Source: CAISKJ01 sp044375895 (GTDB taxonomy: Bacteria; Myxococcota_A; Polyangia; Polyangiales; Ga0077539). Taken from it: 64,000 nt of DNA. Each line of letters begins with the position of its first letter. Within the stretch, counting starts at the first letter, position 1. The DNA is taken from the NCBI GenBank assembly GCA_044375895.1, contig JBILLV010000010.1:1-64000 (forward strand), given 5' to 3'. The position numbers and the translations under genes were made by a program. Shown here piece after piece: positions 35,613-43,159 of the stretch. The notes under the pieces were generated by a model that had not been told where the DNA came from, made no database searches, and saw only the letters and a list, made by a program, of their open reading frames with translations.

Positions 35613-36101
35613 ATGCCCCACCCCACCGCGCGCCTCCCGCTGGCCTGGCACCTCATCTGGACGACCTACGGCACCTGGCTCCCCGGCGACGACCGCGGCT
35701 GGCGACGGCGCGGCGACCCCACCGCCCACCCGCCCGACCCCGCGCTCGCCGCCGCCGTGCGCGCGGCGCTGCGCTTCCCGCCGCTGTACTTCGACGCCGC
35801 GCAGCGCGTCGTCGTCGCTGGGGCGATCGAAGCGGCCTGCGCGCGGCCGGGGTGGCGGCTCTACGCGTGCGTGGTGCGCACGTCGCACGTCCACGTCGTG
35901 CTGACCGCCCCGATGGCCGCCAAGCAGGCGCGCCGCGCGCTGAAGGCCAGGGCCACGCGCGCGCTGGTGGAGCGCGACGCGGAGCTCGCCGCGCGCGTCA
36001 TCTGGACGCGCAGCGGGTGGGTCCGCGTGCTGGGGTCGTACAGCGATGTCGACGGCGCGGTGGCGTACGCGAACGACGACCACCACGGGCGGCGGCGGTA
36101 G
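35613..36101 (+). CDS. REP-associated Y1 transposase (RAYT-like)
   Basis: A 162-residue HUH transposase of the IS200/IS605-like Y1 group. The HUH motif is HVH (His92 and His94) in RTSHVHVVL; Tyr152 in AVAYANDDH is the likely nucleophile. N-terminal AWHLIWTTYGTWLPGDDRGW is typical of the family. It would nick single-stranded hairpins. Inverted REP-like arms lie on both sides, about 86 bases before the start and 20 bases after the stop. There is no accessory TnpB gene. Confidence 0.88.
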   Translation: MPHPTARLPLAWHLIWTTYGTWLPGDDRGWRRRGDPTAHPPDPALAAAVRAALRFPPLYFDAAQRVVVAGAIEAACARPGWRLYACVVRTSHVHVVLTAPMAAKQARRALKARATRALVERDAELAARVIWTRSGWVRVLGSYSDVDGAVAYANDDHHGRRR

Positions 36102-36120
36102 TGCGCGGGCGGGAGGTGGG

Positions 36121-36232
36121 CGCGCCTCGACTGCGCGCCCCCCATCAGCGCGCGGAGGCACCAGGGCGCTCCGTGTCGGCGCTCACCTTCCGCGTGCTGG
36201 CGGCCGTCGGGGCGCATCCTGCGGGCGGCGGG
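36121..36232 (-). repeat. Right inverted-repeat arm of RAYT element
   Basis: Reverse complement of the left arm: 36121-36189 is nearly identical and the sequence to about 36232 is a more diverged extension. The hairpin stem GGGCGC/GCGCCC is kept although the loop and neighbouring bases differ, which suggests that the structure is under selection. From here to 36385 nothing else is supported apart from a 25-codon reading frame at 36298. Confidence 0.8.
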
Positions 36233-36385
36233 GCGACGAGCCGACATCGCGCGCTGAAAACCTGACGTTGCTGTTGCCCCTCGGTACACAACGCGCGATG
36301 GGTGACCTCGGCGACGTCGTGCTCGACCTCGACGGCCCCGGTCTCGCCGCGTGGCTCGTCACCCCCGCGGCCTGAGCCCCGCCGC

Positions 36386-37138
36386 TCACCCCACGTCGCC
36401 CACCCGCACCGTCACCCGCACGCCGTCGTCGCGCCGCACCACCAGCGCGCCGCCCTCGTCCAGCGCCTCCGCGACGCCCTCCGTCCCCTCCACCCGCACG
36501 CGCGTCCCGATCGTCTCGCAGCGCGCGCTCACGGCCTCCCGCAGCGCCGCGAAGCCCCCCCGCTCGAACTCCCCCACCCGCGCCTCCAGCCGCTCGCACA
36601 GCGTCGCCAGCACGGCCGCGCGCGACACGTCCGCGCCGCGCACCACCCGCACCGTCGTCGCGAGGTCTTCGACGCCCTCGGGGGCGGTCTCACCCCGCAC
36701 GTTGACCCCGACGCCCAGCACCAGCCACGCGAGCTCCGCCCCGCGCAGCGACGCCTCCAGCAGCACGCCCGCGAGCTTCTTGCCGCCCACCCGCACGTCG
36801 TTGGGCCACTTCACCCGCACGTCGGCGCCCTCCGCGTGCGCGGCCACGGCCTCGGCCACCGCGAGCCCCGCCACCAGCGACAGCGACGGCGCGTCGACGA
36901 GCGCCACCGCGGGCCGGAGCACGAAGCTGGCGTAGAGGTTCTCTCCCGGCGGCGACTGCCACGCACGGCCCCGACGTCCGCGGCCGGCGGTCTGCGTGTC
37001 GGCGACGACGAGGGCGCCGTGCGGGGCACCCGCGGCGGCGAGCAAGCGCGCGTCGTCGTTGGTGCTCTCCGTCGCCGCCCGCAGGTGAAACGGGCGCCCC
37101 AGCGCGCCGGGGCTTTCGAATCCCGTCAGGTCGTCCAC
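36386..37138 (-). CDS. birA: Biotin-protein ligase, catalytic domain only
   Basis: A 250-residue enzyme that attaches biotin to the carboxyl carrier protein of acetyl-CoA carboxylase. Motifs: STNDDARLL, the adenylate-binding loop QTAGRGRRGRAWQSPPGENLY and KWPNDVRVGGKKLAGVLLE, and the C-terminal SH3-like part. It lacks the N-terminal winged helix of the E. coli protein, so it is not a transcriptional repressor. A GTG start is used because it gives the family N terminus and overlaps the nadC stop by 13 bases. Confidence 0.93.
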   Translation of the reverse strand: MDDLTGFESPGALGRPFHLRAATESTNDDARLLAAAGAPHGALVVADTQTAGRGRRGRAWQSPPGENLYASFVLRPAVALVDAPSLSLVAGLAVAEAVAAHAEGADVRVKWPNDVRVGGKKLAGVLLEASLRGAELAWLVLGVGVNVRGETAPEGVEDLATTVRVVRGADVSRAAVLATLCERLEARVGEFERGGFAALREAVSARCETIGTRVRVEGTEGVAEALDEGGALVVRRDDGVRVTVRVGDVG

Positions 37139-38022
37139 GCGCCGGTGACCGTGACGTCGAGGCCGATGTCGATGGCGCGGGCGCCGTGGGTGAGCGAGCC
37201 GATGGAGATCACGTCGACGCCGTAGCCCGCCAGCGTGGCGATGCGCTCGAGCTTCACGCCGCCCGACACCTCGATGAGCGGCCTCGGGGTGGCCTTCGCG
37301 ACGTGGGCCATGGCCTCGGCCACCTGCGCGTCGCTGAAGTTGTCGAGCATGATGACGTCGGCCCCGGCGGCGAGGGCCTCGTCGAGCTGGGCGATGTCGC
37401 CCACCTCGCACTCGATGCGGAGCGTGTGGGCGGCGCTCTTGCGGGCGCGCTCGATGGTCGCGCGGACGCCGCCGCAGATGGCGATGTGGTTGTCCTTGAT
37501 GAGGATGCCCGCGCCGAGGTCGTTGCGGTGGTTGATGCCGCCGCCGAGACGGACGGCGTAGCGCTCGAGCGCGCGGAGGCCCGGGGTGGTCTTGCGGGTG
37601 TCGGTGATGCGCGTCGGGGTGCCCGCGGGGACGGCGCGGACGAAGTCCCTGGTGCGCGTGGCGACGCCGCACATGCGCTGCAGGAGGTTGAGCGCCACCC
37701 GCTCGCCGGTGAGCACGCCGTGGGCGGGGCCTTCGACGCGGGCCACCACGTCGCGGGCCGCGCAGTGCGTCCCGTCGGCGAGCTGCGAGCGGAAGCGCAC
37801 CCGCGGGTCGACGCGGGCGAACACCTGCGCCGCCACCGCCACCCCGGCGAGCACCATCGGCTCCCGCGTCACAAACTCCCCGCGCGCGAACGCGTCCGGA
37901 GGAACCACCGCGCGCGTCGTCGCGTCGCCCGACGCGAGGTCTTCTTGAAGGGCGGTGTCGATGATGCGAGCGAGCTCGAGGGGGGAGAGGTCGGCGGGGG
38001 AGGGGAGCGGGGCGTCGTCCAT
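37126..38022 (-). CDS. nadC: Quinolinate phosphoribosyltransferase
   Basis: A 298-residue enzyme of de novo NAD synthesis, converting quinolinate and PRPP to nicotinate mononucleotide. Signature stretches: LLQRMCGVATRTRDFV, RITDTRKTTPGLRALERYAV, GGGINHRNDLGAGILIKDNH and IECEVGDIAQLDEALAAGAD. Full length. Cotranscribed with birA, whose start lies inside its 3' end; no function links the two except cofactor metabolism. Confidence 0.96.
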   Translation of the reverse strand: MDDAPLPSPADLSPLELARIIDTALQEDLASGDATTRAVVPPDAFARGEFVTREPMVLAGVAVAAQVFARVDPRVRFRSQLADGTHCAARDVVARVEGPAHGVLTGERVALNLLQRMCGVATRTRDFVRAVPAGTPTRITDTRKTTPGLRALERYAVRLGGGINHRNDLGAGILIKDNHIAICGGVRATIERARKSAAHTLRIECEVGDIAQLDEALAAGADVIMLDNFSDAQVAEAMAHVAKATPRPLIEVSGGVKLERIATLAGYGVDVISIGSLTHGARAIDIGLDVTVTGAWTT

Positions 38023-38055
38023 GCGAACGCGGATATCACGGCCGTCGGCGCGCTG

Positions 38056-39186
38056 TCACTCCGCCGCGACGTGCGCTTCAAACGCGTGCGCCTCGGAGGC
38101 CACGGGAACCTCCCACCGATCGATCATCCCGGCGATGACGGCCTCGGGCACCCGGCGCGAGCGCTCGCGGTTCTGCCGACGGAGCGTCTCCCAGGGCGCC
38201 TCGACGTACACCAGCCGCACCCGCGCGCCGTAGTCCGCGAAGAGCGAGACCAGCTCGGCGCGGCGCTGGCGGGTGACGTTGGTGGCGTTCCAGACGAAGG
38301 GGGTGCGGGCGCGGAGGAGGGCGCGGGCCTTCTCCTTGGCCGCCGTGACGACGGCCCCCTGGTTGTCGGCCGGATCGACGTCGAGGGCCTCGCGCAGGTC
38401 GTCGAGCGACACCACGGCGACGCCGGGACGGTGCGTCGCGACCCAGGTGTCCTTGCCCGACCCGGGGAGCCCGCACATCAGCACCACCTCGAAGGCCGCG
38501 GCGTCTTCGTGCGCGGCGTAGCGCGGGTCGCGCCCCTCGCGGCTGAAATACTCGTAGCGCGAGGTGCCGTTGGCGAAGCGCCAGGGCTCCTGGGTGAGCG
38601 CGTTCTCGTCGCAGAGGAGGCGATACAGCGCGACGTTGTCGAGGGCCTTCGCCGCGTCTGCGCAGACGCGCCCGCGCATGTCGGCCTCGGCCAGCACGGC
38701 GAGGTGGTCGCCCCGCGCGCGCTCGGCCACCGCGATGGCCCGCCGCAGCGCGTCCGGCGCGTCGATGAGAAAAAACGGAACCTGGTGGTGCCGCACCAGC
38801 CCCGCGATGGCCTCTCGCACGGCGAAGGGGACGCCCATGCGGTAGAGCTCCGAGCGCGCCATGAGCTCGCCGCGCCGCGAGTGGCCCGGCGCCGTCACGC
38901 GGCCGTCGTCGTCGCAGCGCGTCGTCGCCGGCTTGGCGATGTCGTGGAAGAGCGCCGCCGCGAGCACCACCGCCCGCTCGCCCACCGGGAGCGCCTGCCA
39001 CGCGGGGAGGGCGGCCATCTGCTCGCAGACCATCCGCGTGTGAATCGCCACGTCACCCTCGGCGTGGTGGATGGGGTCCTGCGGGCAACCCGCGAGCGCG
39101 CGGAGCCAGGGGAAGGTGGCGTCGAGGCGCGCCCAGTCGAGCCGGGGCGCCTCCGGGGTGGGGAGGTCGACGGGGAGGATGTTCAT
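38056..39186 (-). CDS. HD-phosphohydrolase fused to polynucleotide-kinase-like P-loop domain
   Basis: A 376-residue fusion: an HD domain first (LFHDIAKPATTRCDDDGR and VRHHQVPFF), then a P-loop kinase of the AAA_33/T4 polynucleotide kinase type (VVLMCGLPGSGKDTWVATH, VVSLDDLREALDV and NATNVTRQRRAEL). HD-kinase combinations of this type are found in RNA repair or nucleotide-processing settings; no RNA ligase gene is nearby. The ATG used begins the fold directly. It diverges from the giant Cys-rich lipoprotein. Confidence 0.88.
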   Translation of the reverse strand: MNILPVDLPTPEAPRLDWARLDATFPWLRALAGCPQDPIHHAEGDVAIHTRMVCEQMAALPAWQALPVGERAVVLAAALFHDIAKPATTRCDDDGRVTAPGHSRRGELMARSELYRMGVPFAVREAIAGLVRHHQVPFFLIDAPDALRRAIAVAERARGDHLAVLAEADMRGRVCADAAKALDNVALYRLLCDENALTQEPWRFANGTSRYEYFSREGRDPRYAAHEDAAAFEVVLMCGLPGSGKDTWVATHRPGVAVVSLDDLREALDVDPADNQGAVVTAAKEKARALLRARTPFVWNATNVTRQRRAELVSLFADYGARVRLVYVEAPWETLRRQNRERSRRVPEAVIAGMIDRWEVPVASEAHAFEAHVAAE

Positions 39187-39269
39187 GGCGTGAAGAGGCT
39201 TCGATGCGGCGGACGGGGCGCGGAGCGTGGCGCGAACGCGCGTGTGGCGCAACCGCGCGGGTTTCCCGC

Positions 39270-39297
39270 TGTTACCAGCGGCGTGATTCCTGTAACA
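39270..39297. promoter_or_regulatory. TGTTAC-N16-GTAACA inverted repeat
   Basis: TGTTAC at 39270-39275 and GTAACA at 39292-39297 are perfect inverted copies, ending seven bases before the ATG of the Cys-rich/RCC1 lipoprotein and within its divergent promoter. Together with the A/T content it looks like an operator or an mRNA hairpin that would hide the start. Not tested. Confidence 0.4.
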
Positions 39298-39304
39298 AGT
39301 CTCC

Positions 39305-42300
39305 ATGCTGCTCCCTTCCATTCGTCTGCGCCGCGCGCTCGCGGTGCTCTCCTTCGCGCTCGCCGGTTGCGGCGGCGACGCCGTCGTCGGCGGACGCTTC
39401 GACGCCGGCAACGACCTCGCGCTGCCCGACGTCGCCCCCGACCTCGCGCCCGACGTCAACTTCGTGCTCCCCGACGCCGCGCCCGACGCTGCGCCCGACG
39501 GCGGCGACGACGTCCCGGTCTTCGACGTGGCCGACGACGAGGTGGCCGCCGACGTCCCCACCGAGCCCACCGGCTGCGCCAATGACATGGCCTGCGCGGG
39601 CAACCCCGCGGGCGCCGTGTGCGACCGCGTCACGGGCCGCTGCGTCCAGTGCGTCGTGTCCGCCGACACCTGCCCCGCCGTACAGCACTGCGACCCGGCG
39701 ACCAACACCTGCGTCGCGGGCTGTCGCGCCGACGAGGGCTGCACGATGGTCCCGGTCGACGGCGGGGTCGCGGCCCGGCGCTGCGACACGATGAACAACA
39801 CCTGCGTCGAGTGCGTCAACGACACGCACTGCGACGGCGGTAGCCTCTGCCGCGGCGGCGTATGCGTCACCGCGTGCGTGGCCATGGGCTGCCCCGCGGG
39901 CCAGACCTGCTGCACGGGCGGCTGCATCAACACGCAGACCAACGTCGAGAACTGCGGCGCCTGCGGGACGACGTGCTCCGTGCCCAACGCCACCCCCGCC
40001 TGCCGGGCGGGCGCCTGCGCCGTCGGCATGTGCGACGAGGGCTACGCCGACTGCGACGGCGCGGCGAGCAACGGCTGCGAGGTCGACACCCGGCTCACGG
40101 CCGCCCACTGCGGCGGCTGCGGGCGCGAGTGCGCGGCGGTGTCGGGCGCGGTGGCCGCGTGCGTCGCGAGCACGTGCCGCTCCACCTGCGTCTCGGGCTT
40201 CGGCGACTGCGACATGAACGCGGCCAACGGCTGCGAGGCCAACCTCCAGGGCGACGTGGCCAACTGCGGGGCCTGCGCCAACGCGTGCCCGACGCCGCCC
40301 AACGGCACCGCGGCCTGCGCGGGCGGCATGTGCGGCGTCGGCATGTGCCGCACGGGCTTCGGCAACTGCGACCGCGACCCGATGAACGGCTGCGAGACCA
40401 ACACCAACACCAGCGAGTCCAACTGCGGCGCCTGCGGGATGGCCTGCGCGATGGGCCTCGTGTGCGACGCGGGCCGCTGCGTCCCGCCGTGCCCCGACGG
40501 CTTCACCCGCTGCGGCGGCACCTGCGCCGCCCTCACCTACGACCCGATGAACTGCGGCGCCTGCAGCAACCGCTGCGCCGCCGGCTCGGTGTGCAACTCG
40601 GGCCGCTGCGTGGCGGCGTGCACCGCGGGCCAGACCGTCTGCTCCGGCGGCTGCACCACCACCGCCACCGACCCCGAGAACTGCGGCGCCTGCGGCACCC
40701 GCTGCCCGACCGGCAACACCTGCATGGCGGGCACCTGCCGCGTCACCTGCGTCACGGGCCAGACCATCTGCAGCGGCGCCTGCGCCGACCTGCGGACCAG
40801 CCTCCTCCACTGCGGCGCCTGCGGCAACGTGTGCGGCGCGGGCGAGCAGTGCATGGCCGGTCGCTGCGTGCTCACGTGCCGCGCCCCGCAGGTGGTGTGC
40901 GGCGCCGAGTGCGCCGACCTCTCGCGCGACCCCAACCACTGCGGCGACTGCGCCCGCGTGTGCCCCACGGGGTGCTTCGGCGGCGGCTGCGCGCGCGTCG
41001 ACACGCTCTCCGCGGGCCTCAACAACAACTGCGCGCGCTACACCAGCGGGCGCGTCTACTGCTGGGGGCTCAACGCCAACAACAGCACCACGACGCAGGC
41101 GATGCTCACGGCGGCCGGCGGCACCTACGGCCACCGCGCCACGCCCGTCAATGTCGTCACCCCCGCGGGCGTCCCGCTCGAAGGGATCACGCAGGTGGTG
41201 GTGGCCAACAACCGCGCCTGCGCGCTCAACGGCGACGGCGCCGTCACGTGCTGGGGCTTCAACGTGCAGATGGGCGCGGTGTCGGGCCTGCCCCCGGCCG
41301 CGTCGCTCGTGGCGCGCGAGACGCAGTTCTGCGCGCTGAGCCGGACGGGCTCGGTGTTCTGCTGGGACGGGCTCCCGCGGGCCTCGACCGCCCCCGCGCT
41401 CGTGGCCGAACCCGCCCTCCCGTCGGCGCCGGTGGAGATCACCAAGGGCGTCAACTTCACCTGCGCCCGCCTCGCCTCGGGCGCCGTCTCCTGCTGGGGC
41501 ACCGGCACCTCCGGCCAGCTCGGCCAGGGGGCCCTCACCAACAGCGCCACGCCGATCGCGGTGCGCGGCCTCACCGACGCCGTGCAGATCAGCGCGGGTC
41601 GCGACTTCGCCTGCGCCCGCCGCGCCGATCGCTCGGTGGTGTGCTGGGGCCTCAACAGCCGCGGCCAGCTCGGCGACAACAGCACCACGACGCGCAACGC
41701 CCCCGTGGCCGTGATGGGCCTCAACGACGCCGTCAACATCGCCGCGGGCCTCCGCCACGTGTGCGCCATCTCCGCCAGCCGCGGCGTCGTGTGCTGGGGC
41801 GAGAACGTCTCCGGTCAGCTCGGCGACGGCACCACCACCGACCGCCTCACGCCCGTCGTCGTGCCGGGCTTCATGGTCCCGCAGCGCCTCATCACCGCGA
41901 ACGACCACCACTCGTGCGCGGTGGGCAACGACAACCGCGTCCTCTGCTGGGGCGGCAACAACTTCGGCGAGGCCGGCGGCGGCACCGAGCTCGTGTCCTC
42001 GCCGCGCGCGGTCCAGTTCGGCGGCGCCGACCTCGAGGGCCTCGTCGACGTGCAGGTGGGCCAGGCGCTCACCTACGCGCTCATGGCCACCACCCAGTGG
42101 CGCTGCGCCCTCCACGGCGACGGGCGGGTGTTCTGCTGGGGGACGCGCGTGTCGGGCAACGAGGCGGGGCAGCTCGGCGACGGCACCACCACGCAGCGGG
42201 CCGTCCCCGTCCCGGTCACCGGGCTCACCGACGCGACCCAGATCACCGTCGGGTGGCAGCACGCCTGCGCCCTCCGCCGCGCGGGCACCGTGGTGTGCTG

Positions 42301-43153
42301 GGGCTCCAACGCCCAGGGCCAGGTGGGCGACGGCACCAACACCAACCGCGCGCTCCCCACGGCCGTCCCCGGGCTCGTCGGCGTCGCCGAGGTGCGCGCG
42401 GGCGACTACCACACCTGCGCCCGCCTCGCGACCGGTGAGGTGCGCTGCTGGGGCTACAACTACTACGGCGAGCTCGGCGACAGCACCATGATCAACCGCA
42501 ACACCGCGGCCCCCGTCATGATGCTCCCCGACGCCGTCCAGATCAGCGCGGGCGCCAACTACACCTGCGCGCGCCGCCGCAACGGCGAGATGTGGTGCTG
42601 GGGGCGCAACATCGAGGGCCAGCTCGGCGACGGCTTCCGCACCAACCGCTCGATCCCGTACCCCGTCCAGTCGGCGGCGGCGAGCACGTCGGTGGCCATC
42701 TCGCAGGGCGGCTTCACCAACCTCTACGCGGACTACTACCGCAGCTACGGCCGCACCTCGCCCACCACCAACATTGGCTGGGGCTGGGCCTGGCCGGCGC
42801 GCAGCAGCGTCATCTCCGCCCTCGCGGCGGTGGAGCTGAACGTGCGGGTGTTCGTGTTCGGCGAGCCCGTCGACAACGAGTGCGAGGTGCGCACCGACGG
42901 CTCCACCTGGTGCCGCGGCCGCAACGAGTTCGGCCAGATCGGCAACGGCACCACCAGCTTCGTCGAGGCCACGTGGATCCGCGTCTCCGACACGTACAGC
43001 GCCATCCGCCTCGGTCGCGGCTACGGGAGCCCCTGCGCCGTCGAGCGGACGCGCGGTCGGGTGTTCTGCTGGGGCTGGGCGGGCAACGGCAACCTCCTCG
43101 CGACGGGGGCCAGCGGCCTCAGCCTCCGGCCCTTCGAAATCTTCATGCCCTGA
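39305..43153 (+). CDS. Giant lipoprotein with Cys-rich repeats and RCC1-like repeats
   Basis: A 1282-residue predicted lipoprotein (lipobox ALAGC, Cys22) with an Asp/Pro linker. Residues about 75-550 are Cys-rich repeats of the types CGxCGxxC and GxxDCDxxxxNGCE, similar to the truncated gene at the left end of the window. From about 565 to the end the protein is made of thirteen RCC1-like repeats ending in CWGxNxxGQLGDG (VVCWGLNSRGQLGD, GVVCWGENVSGQLGDG, EMWCWGRNIEGQLGDG), expected to form one or two seven-bladed propellers. It is predicted to be at the cell surface. There is no Shine-Dalgarno before the ATG; the inverted repeat lies there instead. Confidence 0.92.
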   Translation: MLLPSIRLRRALAVLSFALAGCGGDAVVGGRFDAGNDLALPDVAPDLAPDVNFVLPDAAPDAAPDGGDDVPVFDVADDEVAADVPTEPTGCANDMACAGNPAGAVCDRVTGRCVQCVVSADTCPAVQHCDPATNTCVAGCRADEGCTMVPVDGGVAARRCDTMNNTCVECVNDTHCDGGSLCRGGVCVTACVAMGCPAGQTCCTGGCINTQTNVENCGACGTTCSVPNATPACRAGACAVGMCDEGYADCDGAASNGCEVDTRLTAAHCGGCGRECAAVSGAVAACVASTCRSTCVSGFGDCDMNAANGCEANLQGDVANCGACANACPTPPNGTAACAGGMCGVGMCRTGFGNCDRDPMNGCETNTNTSESNCGACGMACAMGLVCDAGRCVPPCPDGFTRCGGTCAALTYDPMNCGACSNRCAAGSVCNSGRCVAACTAGQTVCSGGCTTTATDPENCGACGTRCPTGNTCMAGTCRVTCVTGQTICSGACADLRTSLLHCGACGNVCGAGEQCMAGRCVLTCRAPQVVCGAECADLSRDPNHCGDCARVCPTGCFGGGCARVDTLSAGLNNNCARYTSGRVYCWGLNANNSTTTQAMLTAAGGTYGHRATPVNVVTPAGVPLEGITQVVVANNRACALNGDGAVTCWGFNVQMGAVSGLPPAASLVARETQFCALSRTGSVFCWDGLPRASTAPALVAEPALPSAPVEITKGVNFTCARLASGAVSCWGTGTSGQLGQGALTNSATPIAVRGLTDAVQISAGRDFACARRADRSVVCWGLNSRGQLGDNSTTTRNAPVAVMGLNDAVNIAAGLRHVCAISASRGVVCWGENVSGQLGDGTTTDRLTPVVVPGFMVPQRLITANDHHSCAVGNDNRVLCWGGNNFGEAGGGTELVSSPRAVQFGGADLEGLVDVQVGQALTYALMATTQWRCALHGDGRVFCWGTRVSGNEAGQLGDGTTTQRAVPVPVTGLTDATQITVGWQHACALRRAGTVVCWGSNAQGQVGDGTNTNRALPTAVPGLVGVAEVRAGDYHTCARLATGEVRCWGYNYYGELGDSTMINRNTAAPVMMLPDAVQISAGANYTCARRRNGEMWCWGRNIEGQLGDGFRTNRSIPYPVQSAAASTSVAISQGGFTNLYADYYRSYGRTSPTTNIGWGWAWPARSSVISALAAVELNVRVFVFGEPVDNECEVRTDGSTWCRGRNEFGQIGNGTTSFVEATWIRVSDTYSAIRLGRGYGSPCAVERTRGRVFCWGWAGNGNLLATGASGLSLRPFEIFMP

Positions 43154-43159
43154 AGCACC

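Noticed and set aside
36298..36375. A 25-codon ATG frame between the RAYT right arm and birA
   Set aside because: Too short, no ribosome site or homology; could be a remnant but cannot be supported.
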